From the NCBI RefSeq assembly GCF_028748145.1, contig NZ_CP118181.1, positions 627,433 to 691,432 of the forward strand: a DNA stretch of 64,000 nt, given 5' to 3'. The notes under the pieces are model-generated. The model had not been told where the DNA came from. It saw only the letters and a list, made by a program, of their open reading frames with translations, and did no database searches. Positions 34,557 to 41,798 of this stretch are shown in pieces; the first letter of the stretch is position 1; the number at the start of each line of letters is the position of its first letter. Made by a program: the position numbers and the translations under genes. Origin of the DNA: Entomospira culicis. GTDB taxonomy: Bacteria > Spirochaetota > Spirochaetia > WRBN01.

Positions 34557-34576
34557 GCACACTTAGATAAATGTGC
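34557..34576 (+). promoter_or_regulatory. 20-bp dyad, candidate operator of the CoA operon
   Basis: The 20 bases have the form GCACA-n-TTA-nn-TAA-n-TGTGC; 8 of 10 mirrored positions pair. It directly abuts the -10 hexamer TACAAT (34577-34582) and covers the spacer, where a bound repressor would block RNA polymerase. No known regulator family is assigned. Confidence 0.45.
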
Positions 34577-34582
34577 TACAAT
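34574..34582 (+). promoter_or_regulatory. Extended -10 promoter of the CoA operon
   Basis: TGC-TACAAT is an extended -10. The -35 region holds only a partial match (ATGCAC, 34555-34560, 16-bp spacing). Transcription would start near 34589, leaving a leader of about 30 nt with AAAGGAG and GGGGAG. Confidence 0.5.
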
Positions 34583-34620
34583 AAGATTACTAGATTAGCA
34601 GTAAAGGAGTGGGGAGTATC

Positions 34621-36186
34621 ATGCAACGGGTGCAATTTGTTTCGGCAAAAGAGGCTATCGCCTTAATTCAAAACAATGACATAGTAACTACGGGTGGATT
34701 TATCGGTACAGCAGTACCAGAAGAGTTAATGGTAGTATTAAAAGAGCGCTATTTCGCTAGTCAAAGCCCACAAAACCTTACAATTATTTTCGCTGCCGGC
34801 CAAGGCGATGGCAAAGAGCGTGGTATCAATCACCTTGCACAAGAAGGCTTGGTAAAACGTATGGTGGCGGGTCATTGGGGATTAACGCCTAAGATGGGCA
34901 AGCTTGCGATGGATAATAAAATCGAGGCTTACAACTTTCCTCAAGGCGTCATCGCCCAAGCCATGCGCGCACTTGGGGCGGGCATGCCGGGTATCCTCGC
35001 GCGCACGGGAATCGGCACCTATATTGACCCGCGCAACGCTGGCGGTAAGGTTAATAGCAAAACTACCGAAGATTTAGTCAAACTCATTACGATAGATAAT
35101 GAAGAATTTCTCTGGTTCACGCTTCCCAAGCCCACCTTCGCCCTGTTGCGCGGTACTTGCGCCGATAAACATGGCAATATCAGCATGAAACACGAGGCAC
35201 TCACCACCGAAATGCTCGCGCAGGCCATCGCCACCCGTAATAATGGTGGGACGATCGTGGTGCAGGTGGAAGAGGTGCTAGAGGATACTTATATAAACCC
35301 ACACGATGTCGTGATTCCTGGATCGTTTGTCGATTACGTGGTGCAATCTTCCGACAAGAGCATGCATATGCAGACCTTCGGCACACAATTTAATGAGGCC
35401 TTTGTCATGGAAGAGCCTCAAGATATGGCGAGCGATTCTGTCGATGCCTTACCGTTAGATGAGCGAAAAATTATCGCTAGACGCAGTGCTTTAACACTAG
35501 ACAAGCATAAAGTGATGCTCAATTATGGCATTGGCATGCCCGAAGGAATCCCTCAGGTGCTTCGCGAAGAAGGGCTTATTGATGCCTTTATCCCTACCGT
35601 AGAGCCGGGAATTGTGGGGGGAACACCTGCTGGCGGGCTTGATTTTGGTGCATCGGTCTATCCATGGGCAATCATCGATCAACCCTATATGTTTGACTTT
35701 TACGACGGTGGCGGACTGGATCATGCCTTTTTAGGGCTAGCCCAGTGTGATCAGTTTGGTAATATTAACGTCTCGCGCTTTGGCCCTAAGTTTGCAGGCT
35801 GTGGAGGCTTTATTAATATCACGCAAAACGCCAAAGAGGTAGTCTTTTGTGGCACGTTTACGGCAGGCGGCTTAAAAATTGCGGTTGATAATGGCAAACT
35901 TAACATTCTTGAAGAGGGTAAACATAAGAAATTTGTACAACATGTCGAGCAAATTACCTTCTCGGGGAAAGAGGCGGTAAAGGCGAAAAAGCCTGTAACC
36001 TATATTACCGAGCGTGCGGTTTTTATGCTTAATGAGCAAGGGTTTATGCTCACCGAGATTGCTCCAGGGGTCGACTTACAGCGTGATATTCTCGATCAGA
36101 TGGAGTTTGTCCCGTTGATTAGCGAGAATTTGCGCGAGATGGACGCCAGAATTTTTGTAGAACAAGTGATGAACTTGTCCTTTTAA
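34621..36186 (+). CDS. Acyl-CoA:carboxylate CoA-transferase (YdiF / propionate CoA-transferase type)
   Basis: 521 residues from ATG 34621 (GGGGAG 4 nt upstream; the in-frame GTG at 34609 is only 1 nt after the first SD). A fused alpha-beta family I CoA-transferase: the N-terminal half has NDIVTTGGFIGTAVPEELMV and FAAGQGDGKERGINHLAQEG, the second half has MLNYGIGMPEGIPQVLREEG with the catalytic Glu at 308. It swaps CoA between short acyl-CoAs and free acids by a ping-pong mechanism with a glutamyl-CoA intermediate. First gene of an operon with a GntP permease, enoyl-CoA hydratase, acyl-CoA dehydrogenase and ETF, so C4 acids (3-hydroxybutyrate, crotonate, butyrate) are likely substrates. Confidence 0.87.
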   Translation: MQRVQFVSAKEAIALIQNNDIVTTGGFIGTAVPEELMVVLKERYFASQSPQNLTIIFAAGQGDGKERGINHLAQEGLVKRMVAGHWGLTPKMGKLAMDNKIEAYNFPQGVIAQAMRALGAGMPGILARTGIGTYIDPRNAGGKVNSKTTEDLVKLITIDNEEFLWFTLPKPTFALLRGTCADKHGNISMKHEALTTEMLAQAIATRNNGGTIVVQVEEVLEDTYINPHDVVIPGSFVDYVVQSSDKSMHMQTFGTQFNEAFVMEEPQDMASDSVDALPLDERKIIARRSALTLDKHKVMLNYGIGMPEGIPQVLREEGLIDAFIPTVEPGIVGGTPAGGLDFGASVYPWAIIDQPYMFDFYDGGGLDHAFLGLAQCDQFGNINVSRFGPKFAGCGGFINITQNAKEVVFCGTFTAGGLKIAVDNGKLNILEEGKHKKFVQHVEQITFSGKEAVKAKKPVTYITERAVFMLNEQGFMLTEIAPGVDLQRDILDQMEFVPLISENLREMDARIFVEQVMNLSF

Positions 36187-36222
36187 TTAGCATCATAATT
36201 GTAACTAGGGAGATGGGTGAAG

Positions 36223-37578
36223 ATGGAAGTGATGGCATTGTTGATTGCACTAGGTATTTTGGTGATACTCTCTTTTAGTGGTATTTCCATGTTGATTGTT
36301 GCGCCGTTTACGGTGGCAGTCTTAGCGTTGTTGTCTGGAGATATGCCTATTTTAACGGCATTGACAGGTCCTTTTATGACCTCGACAATGAACTATGTGC
36401 GCGATTTCTTTTTGATCTTCTTGGGTGGCGCGCTCTTTGGCAAGATTATGGGTCAAACTGGTGCGGCTCGAAGTTTAGCGCTCTTTATTGCGCAAAAATT
36501 GGGTAAAGAACGTGCGATGTTAGCAGTGGTTTTGGCTACGGCGGTGCTTACTTACGGTGGAGTCTCGTTATTTGTGGCGGTTTTTGCGATCTTTCCTTTG
36601 GCGAAAGCGCTCTTTGCAGAGGCTGATATCCCTAAACGATTGATTCCTGGGGCGATTGCATTAGGTGCATTTACCTTTACCATGACGGCGCTCCCAGGGA
36701 CTCCGCAGAGCATTAACGCCTTGCCCACAAACATTTTAGGCACCACGATTTTTGCCGCACCTATTTTGGGGACAATCGGGGCAATCATTATCTTTGGGGT
36801 GGGCATGCTCTGGTTGAACATGCGCGTAAGGCAAGCAAAAAAGCTTGGCGAGGGCTATGGGGAGACGATAGAGAATTTGGCGGTGAATCCTAATGAGAAG
36901 AGCATGTCGGTGGTGTTAGCAATTTTACCCTTAGTGACGATTTTCTTGGTGAATTTAGCGTTGACTTTTCTCTTTAAACAAGCGAGCGTTGTTGCTTACT
37001 TTGCCCCTTTTGGTGGAGTCAATAATACTTGGTCGCTGATTTTAGCCTTATTGGTGGGAATTTTATTGAGCTTATTTTTATATCGTAAAGAGATTGGTGG
37101 ACGAAGTGCGCTGTTGCACTTGGTCAATCAAGGGGCGGAGAGTTCGCTTTCGCCTATCTTTAACACGGCACTGATTATTGGATTTGGTGGAGTGGTGCGT
37201 CAGACAGCAGCCTTTGCGCTCTTTCGTGATGCAGTGATGGGCTTGGCGATTCCCGGTTTATACAAAGTAGCGATCGCTAGCAGTGCGATTGCAGGTATTA
37301 CCGGATCTTCTTCGGGCGGTGCGGGGATCGCATTGGAGGCCTTGGGATCGGAATTTTTGGCGATGGGTATCGATCCGCAAGCAATCCATCGTGTCATGCT
37401 GGTCTCCGCTGGTGGCTTGGATAGTCTACCTCATTGTGGAGCGGTGGTAACCCTTTTGGCTGTCTGTGGGGTCAGTTCGCGCAAGGGCTACTTGGACGTG
37501 GGAGTAACCACTGTAGTGGGGCCGGTTTTAGCCTCGCTGACCATGATTATCGTGTATAATACATTTGGTATTGTTTAA
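36223..37578 (+). CDS. GntP-family permease, likely for a short hydroxy acid
   Basis: 451 residues from ATG 36223 (a GTG at 36217 is also in frame), with 11-13 membrane helices. GntP signs: MLIVAPFTVAVLALLSGDMP at the N terminus, LIFLGGALFGKIMGQTGAAR, LTYGGVSLFVAVFAIFPLAK, and ITGSSSGGAGIALEALGSEF with HCGAVVTLLAVCGVSSRKGY near the C terminus. Family members carry gluconate or other hydroxy acids, including D-beta-hydroxybutyrate. The operon context points to 3-hydroxybutyrate or a related C4 acid rather than gluconate; that is an inference. Confidence 0.8.
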   Translation: MEVMALLIALGILVILSFSGISMLIVAPFTVAVLALLSGDMPILTALTGPFMTSTMNYVRDFFLIFLGGALFGKIMGQTGAARSLALFIAQKLGKERAMLAVVLATAVLTYGGVSLFVAVFAIFPLAKALFAEADIPKRLIPGAIALGAFTFTMTALPGTPQSINALPTNILGTTIFAAPILGTIGAIIIFGVGMLWLNMRVRQAKKLGEGYGETIENLAVNPNEKSMSVVLAILPLVTIFLVNLALTFLFKQASVVAYFAPFGGVNNTWSLILALLVGILLSLFLYRKEIGGRSALLHLVNQGAESSLSPIFNTALIIGFGGVVRQTAAFALFRDAVMGLAIPGLYKVAIASSAIAGITGSSSGGAGIALEALGSEFLAMGIDPQAIHRVMLVSAGGLDSLPHCGAVVTLLAVCGVSSRKGYLDVGVTTVVGPVLASLTMIIVYNTFGIV

Positions 37579-37579
37579 T

Positions 37580-37616
37580 TTTTCTTAGCTTGAGGACTCT
37601 CCTTGCGCTAAGAAAA
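37580..37616 (+). other. 10-bp hairpin between permease and hydratase genes
   Basis: TTTTCTTAGC (37580-37589) pairs perfectly with GCTAAGAAAA (37607-37616) around a 17-nt loop. No U-tract follows on the plus strand, so it is not a plain terminator; it could be an RNA processing or stability element that separates expression of the two halves of the operon. Confidence 0.5.
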
Positions 37617-37659
37617 TGTGGCAAGACTGCGTGTGTATATATAGTATTGGAGGTTGAAA

Positions 37660-38067
37660 ATGAAATTTTCAGAACTAGAAGTAGGCATGAAGGCGTCGTT
37701 GAGTCGTACGGTAACCGAGGCTGATGTAGCGATGTTTGCAGGTTTGAGCATGGATTTTAATCCCGCGCACATGAACGAAGAGGCGGCAAAATCGGGGGTC
37801 TTTAAACAGCGTGTGGCGCACGGAATGCTCTCTGCGGGCTTTATCTCGGCGATTTTGGGCACTAAGCTTCCGGGTGAGGGCAGTATCTATATGGGACAAA
37901 CCCTGCAATTTACTGCGCCAGTCTTTTTAGGCGACACGGTAACGGCAACGTGTGAGATTACCCAGCTGATTCCAGAAAAACACCGCGTCATTTTATCAAC
38001 TACTTGTACCAAGCAAGATGGTACGGAAGTGATTAAGGGCGAGGCAACCATTTTAAAGCGCGATTAA
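37660..38067 (+). CDS. MaoC-type enoyl-CoA hydratase, (R)-specific (PhaJ-like)
   Basis: 135 residues from ATG 37660 with GGAGG 6 nt upstream. A single hot-dog domain with the hydratase-2 motif: FAGLSMDFNPAHMNEEAAKS holds the catalytic Asp and His (D-x4-H), and VAHGMLSAGFISAILGTKLP and YMGQTLQFTAPVFLGDTVTA follow as in PhaJ. Such enzymes interconvert (R)-3-hydroxyacyl-CoA and trans-2-enoyl-CoA, the opposite stereochemistry to crotonase. With a butyryl-CoA dehydrogenase next door, the likely reaction is (R)-3-hydroxybutyryl-CoA to crotonyl-CoA. Confidence 0.85.
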   Translation: MKFSELEVGMKASLSRTVTEADVAMFAGLSMDFNPAHMNEEAAKSGVFKQRVAHGMLSAGFISAILGTKLPGEGSIYMGQTLQFTAPVFLGDTVTATCEITQLIPEKHRVILSTTCTKQDGTEVIKGEATILKRD

Positions 38068-38085
38068 AAAAGGGAGTAAAAGAGT

Positions 38086-39231
38086 ATGGATTTTAATTTA
38101 AGTGCAACGCATTTGTTGTTTCAACAGATGGTGCGAGACTTTGCGAATAATGAGGTAAAACCTCTTGCGCATGCTATCGATGAGGAGGAGCGCTTCCCTA
38201 TCGAAACGGTAGAGAAGATGCGATCTTGTGGATTTTTTGGCATTAACGTGCCTACTCAGTATGGCGGTGCTGGTGGTGATCAGCTCTTGTATACCATCGC
38301 GGTGGAAGAATTGGCAAAGGTTTGTGGTACTACTTCGATTATGTTGTCGGCACATACGAGTTTAGGGATGGCGCCGATTTTAGAGTTTGGTACCGAGGAG
38401 CAAAAGAAGCAGTATCTTCCTAAAATGTGTACGGGTGAGTGGCTTGGAGCTTTTGGTTTGACCGAGGCCGGCGCAGGTACCGATGCGGCGGGTCAGCAGA
38501 CGGTAGCGGTGTTTGATGAGAAGAGCAATGAATGGGTGCTTAATGGATCTAAGTTATTTATTACCAATGCTGGTCAGGCACATATCTATATTATTTTTGC
38601 AATGACCGATAAGAGTAAGGGAACGAAGGGTATTACCGCCTTTATTGTCGAGGCGGATCGCGCAGGATTTTCGGTAGGTCCTAAAGAGAAGAAGATGGGT
38701 ATCCGCGGAAGTGCGACGGCTGAGTTGATCTTACAAAACGTGCGTATTCCTGCTGGTAATCTTTTGGGCAAAGAGGGGATGGGCTTTAAAGTTGCCATGA
38801 TGACCCTCGATGGCGGGCGTATCGGAGTGGCTGCGCAGGCGGTTGGGTTGGCTGCAGGTGCGCTTGAGTCTACTGTGGAGTATGTTAAGGGGCGCAAGCA
38901 GTTCGGGCGTTCGATTGCACAGTTCCAAAATACACAGTTTCAATTGGCCGACATGTATACTAAGGTGGAGGCTGCCCAACTTTTGCTCTATCGTGCTAGC
39001 ATGAAAAAGCAAGCCAAAGCCCCTTATAGCACTGATGCGGCGATGGCTAAACTCTTTGGGTCGGAGGTTGCTATGGAGGTAACCACGAAGGCGGTGCAAC
39101 TGTATGGTGGCTATGGTTATTCGCGCGAGTATCCTGTGGAGCGTATGATGCGTGATGCCAAGATTACAGAAATTTACGAAGGAACCTCTGAGGTTCAGCG
39201 CATGGTTATTGCTGGCGCGGTGTTGCGTTAA
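38086..39231 (+). CDS. Acyl-CoA dehydrogenase, butyryl-CoA dehydrogenase type
   Basis: 381 residues. FAD flavoprotein converting crotonyl-CoA to butyryl-CoA in reductive use. Family blocks: FGINVPTQYGGAGGDQLLYT, WLGAFGLTEAGAGTDAAGQQ, LNGSKLFITNAGQAHIYIIF, KKMGIRGSATAELILQNVRI and VQLYGGYGYSREYPVERMMR. DAKITEIYEGTSEVQRMVIA holds the catalytic Glu in the EGTSE position of short-chain enzymes. It lies 18 bases after the hydratase and 18 before etfB, as in butyrate-forming anaerobes, where Bcd and EtfAB form a complex. Confidence 0.9.
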   Translation: MDFNLSATHLLFQQMVRDFANNEVKPLAHAIDEEERFPIETVEKMRSCGFFGINVPTQYGGAGGDQLLYTIAVEELAKVCGTTSIMLSAHTSLGMAPILEFGTEEQKKQYLPKMCTGEWLGAFGLTEAGAGTDAAGQQTVAVFDEKSNEWVLNGSKLFITNAGQAHIYIIFAMTDKSKGTKGITAFIVEADRAGFSVGPKEKKMGIRGSATAELILQNVRIPAGNLLGKEGMGFKVAMMTLDGGRIGVAAQAVGLAAGALESTVEYVKGRKQFGRSIAQFQNTQFQLADMYTKVEAAQLLLYRASMKKQAKAPYSTDAAMAKLFGSEVAMEVTTKAVQLYGGYGYSREYPVERMMRDAKITEIYEGTSEVQRMVIAGAVLR

Positions 39232-39249
39232 AGAGAGGAGAGATTGAGA

Positions 39250-40035
39250 ATGAATATTACTGTATTGGTTAAGCAGGTGCCCAACACTGCCGAGATTCGC
39301 ATTGATCCTGTAAAGAATACGTTGATTCGAGACGGTGTGCCGAGCATTATTAATCCTGACGATAAGGCTGGATTGGAAGAGGCGTTACGCCTAAAAGAGC
39401 AATTTGGTGCAACTGTTACGGTGCTTAGCATGGGGCCACCACAGGCAGAGATTGCTCTGCGCGAGGCGATGGCGATGGGTGCAGATCGGGCGATTTTAGT
39501 GAGCGATCGTAAATTTGGTGGCGCAGATACCCTTGCTACCAGTACGACATTAGTTGCCGCCTTAAAGCAATTGTCTAGCGATTTGATTATTGCAGGCCGT
39601 CAAGCGATTGATGGGGATACCGCGCAAGTAGGGCCTCAGGTGGCTGAGATGCTCGATTTGCCTCAAGTATCGTATGTAAAAAAGCTTCAATTTGATGGCA
39701 AAAAGACGCTTAAAATTGAGCGGGCAATTGAGGATGGACACTATCTGCTAGAGGTGGATCTGCCTTGTCTTATCACCGTGCTTACCGAGGCCAATAAACC
39801 GCGCTATATGCATGTGAATCACTTAGTAGAGGTCTTTAAGAAAGAGGTAGAGATTTGGGATTTTGCCAAAATTCAACCAGATGAGAGCCAAATTGGTCTC
39901 GCTGGATCGCCTACTAAGGTGAAGAAGTCTTATACCAAGGGTGTCAAGCAATCGGGTAAAATCGTACAGCCTGCTAATGCAGAAGAGGCGGCTGATCTTA
40001 TTGTGGAGAAGCTCAAAGAGCTCTTCATTATTTAA
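39250..40035 (+). CDS. etfB: Electron transfer flavoprotein beta subunit
   Basis: 261 residues from ATG 39250 (GAGGAG 9 nt upstream; an in-frame TTG at 39244 is too close to it). MNITVLVKQVPNTAEIRIDP, INPDDKAGLEEALRLKEQFG, TVLSMGPPQAEIALREAMAM and GRQAIDGDTAQVGPQVAEML (from residue about 115) mark EtfB. Those segments resemble EtfB of fermentative, electron-bifurcating Bcd-Etf systems (Acidaminococcus type) more than mitochondrial EtfB, whose corresponding segment reads GKQAIDDDCNQTG. This supports NADH as electron donor. Pairs with EtfA at 40047. Confidence 0.92.
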   Translation: MNITVLVKQVPNTAEIRIDPVKNTLIRDGVPSIINPDDKAGLEEALRLKEQFGATVTVLSMGPPQAEIALREAMAMGADRAILVSDRKFGGADTLATSTTLVAALKQLSSDLIIAGRQAIDGDTAQVGPQVAEMLDLPQVSYVKKLQFDGKKTLKIERAIEDGHYLLEVDLPCLITVLTEANKPRYMHVNHLVEVFKKEVEIWDFAKIQPDESQIGLAGSPTKVKKSYTKGVKQSGKIVQPANAEEAADLIVEKLKELFII

Positions 40036-40046
40036 AGGAGGCTAAC

Positions 40047-41048
40047 ATGAATATTGCAGAATATAAAGGTGTGATGGTTTTTGCCGAACAGCGCGATGGG
40101 GTTTTAGAGAGCGTTGGTTTAGAGCTCATTGGTGAGGCGAGTCGTTTGGCTGCGCATTTAAAAGAGAGTGTAACGGCGGTTTTGGTGGGATCCAACATTA
40201 AAAGCTTGGCTACGGAGTTGGCAAGCTATGGTGCTGATCGCGTAATTATTGTTGATGATGCGGTGCTATCTCATTACGATACCGAAGCTTATACCCAAGC
40301 TGTAACCGCGGTGGTCAATAAGTACAAACCTGAAATCTTTTTGGTGGGCGCTACGACATTGGGGCGTGATTTGGCTCCGCGGCTATCGGGTCGCTTACGC
40401 ACTGGTCTTACTGCTGACTGTACCGAGCTCTCGATTGATGAGGCAACGCGCGAGTTGTGGTCGACACGCCCAACCTTTGGTGGTAACTTATTGGCGACGA
40501 TTGTCTGCCCCGACCATCGTCCACAAATGTCGAGTGTGCGCCCCGGCGTGATGGCTAAATTGGCTAAAGATACCAGCCGTAAAGCCGATGTCATTGAGGA
40601 ACAGATCACCTTTGATAAGAGTAAATTTAAGGTGCGTTTCATCGACAAGGTGGTGGATAAATCTAAAAAGATCGACATTACCGAAGCCAAGGTGTTGGTA
40701 GCAGGTGGTCGCGGTGTCGGTAAGGAAGGTATGCCTCTCTTAATCAATCTTGCACAGTCGCTTCATGGCGAGCTTGCTGGTACGCGCGCCCTTGTTGAAG
40801 AGGGAATGGTTGAGAGTTCGCGTCAAGTAGGGCAGACGGGCAAGACCGTTAAACCCGACCTCTATATTGCAGCTGGCATCTCTGGTGCAATTCAACACGT
40901 TATTGGTATGGAGAATTCTGAGCTTACCATCGCTATCAACACCGATAAGGAAGCCCCGATTTTTCAAGTTGCCGATTTGGGTGTTGTTGCCAATTTCCAT
41001 GAGGTTGCTCCTGTTCTCATTAAAAAGTTAGGAGAAATTCAAGCGTAA
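40047..41048 (+). CDS. etfA: Electron transfer flavoprotein alpha subunit
   Basis: 333 residues with a strong SD (AAAGGAGG 6 nt upstream). Domain I is the nucleotide-binding-like half (VMVFAEQRDGVLESVGLELI, YKPEIFLVGATTLGRDLAPR). The C-terminal FAD domain has AKVLVAGGRGVGKEGM, VEEGMVESSRQVGQTGKTVK and PDLYIAAGISGAIQHVIGME, then IAINTDKEAPIFQVADLGVV. It carries the flavin that shuttles electrons to the dehydrogenase. Last gene of the operon; an inverted repeat begins 10 bases later. Confidence 0.93.
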   Translation: MNIAEYKGVMVFAEQRDGVLESVGLELIGEASRLAAHLKESVTAVLVGSNIKSLATELASYGADRVIIVDDAVLSHYDTEAYTQAVTAVVNKYKPEIFLVGATTLGRDLAPRLSGRLRTGLTADCTELSIDEATRELWSTRPTFGGNLLATIVCPDHRPQMSSVRPGVMAKLAKDTSRKADVIEEQITFDKSKFKVRFIDKVVDKSKKIDITEAKVLVAGGRGVGKEGMPLLINLAQSLHGELAGTRALVEEGMVESSRQVGQTGKTVKPDLYIAAGISGAIQHVIGMENSELTIAINTDKEAPIFQVADLGVVANFHEVAPVLIKKLGEIQA

Positions 41049-41057
41049 AATAGGAGA

Positions 41058-41101
41058 GATACTCCAAAATGAACTTGCACTTTATTCCATTTTGGAGTAT
41101 C
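41058..41101 (+). other. 14-bp inverted repeat bracketing a promoter
   Basis: GATACTCCAAAATG (41058-41071) and CATTTTGGAGTATC (41088-41101) are perfect reverse complements around a 16-nt loop. There is no U-tract after it. The promoter of the next gene (41075-41103) sits within and over the right arm, so the repeat could be an operator pair, or an RNA hairpin ending the etf transcript, or both. Confidence 0.6.
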
Positions 41102-41103
41102 AT
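41075..41103 (+). promoter_or_regulatory. Promoter of the 41113 gene, nearly leaderless
   Basis: TTGCAC (41075-41080), 17-bp spacer, TATCAT (41098-41103). The expected start is about 41110, three bases before the ATG at 41113, which has no SD. Confidence 0.5.
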
Positions 41104-41112
41104 AAAGATGTT

Positions 41113-41745
41113 ATGAGAGAAGAAAGTTATCCTACTTTATATGCCAAAGCCTTTATCTGTCCGCTGTGTGGTGTTTATTCCGAACAACAGTGGCAAATTC
41201 TCTACACCAAGAATAGCGCTAGGATCTCTCTCTCAACCTGTCAAAAGTGCCAGGCTACGATGCTCTGGCACAATCATGAAATCATTGAGCCACCTATCGA
41301 GATGACCCTACCTCTTCATTATCTTACTCCTGAGAGTTTAAAGCCTGCGTATCTCCAGGCAATGATGGCGCTCAAATACGACGTCTCCTTGAGTTATGGC
41401 TACATACAACAGGCGATTTATCAACTCTTCTGTTACATGAACGGTCGTGCCTCTGTGATGCTTGAGGATGTGGTGCGCTGGCAGGAGGTGGAGCTAGGCT
41501 CGTGGGAGCTCTGGCAAGAGGTGCGCAGCTACTATATTTTTGAGGATAAGCGTAATGATAGCATGCAAATTACTTTACAGCATCCGCCCACGCGCGAGGA
41601 GGTGGAGCGCGGATTTCGTCTCTTCAATCGTATTGTAGAAGAGTGTCTAGCTACTCCGCGCCACATGGCGTATTATTTCTCTCGAGAAGCTGACGAGCAA
41701 TCACGACAGAAGCGTATCGATCCTGACTTTTTCTCAAGAGATTAA
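41113..41745 (+). CDS. Zinc-ribbon protein with DUF4145-like N terminus
   Basis: 210 residues from ATG 41113; the frame runs to a TTG at 41092 inside the inverted repeat. The N terminus (AFICPLCGVYSEQQWQIL, then STCQKCQATMLW) has two CxxC pairs and resembles the zinc-ribbon start of DUF4145 proteins, some of which are linked to restriction or defence genes. The remainder is helical (LQAMMALKYDVSLSYGYIQQ) and does not clearly match the rest of that family. Function unknown. Confidence 0.55.
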   Translation: MREESYPTLYAKAFICPLCGVYSEQQWQILYTKNSARISLSTCQKCQATMLWHNHEIIEPPIEMTLPLHYLTPESLKPAYLQAMMALKYDVSLSYGYIQQAIYQLFCYMNGRASVMLEDVVRWQEVELGSWELWQEVRSYYIFEDKRNDSMQITLQHPPTREEVERGFRLFNRIVEECLATPRHMAYYFSREADEQSRQKRIDPDFFSRD

Positions 41746-41798
41746 TGAGGCAATAATCTTAGATTTTTTAGCAACAAGCAGATAGAGGAGTAGGTGGA

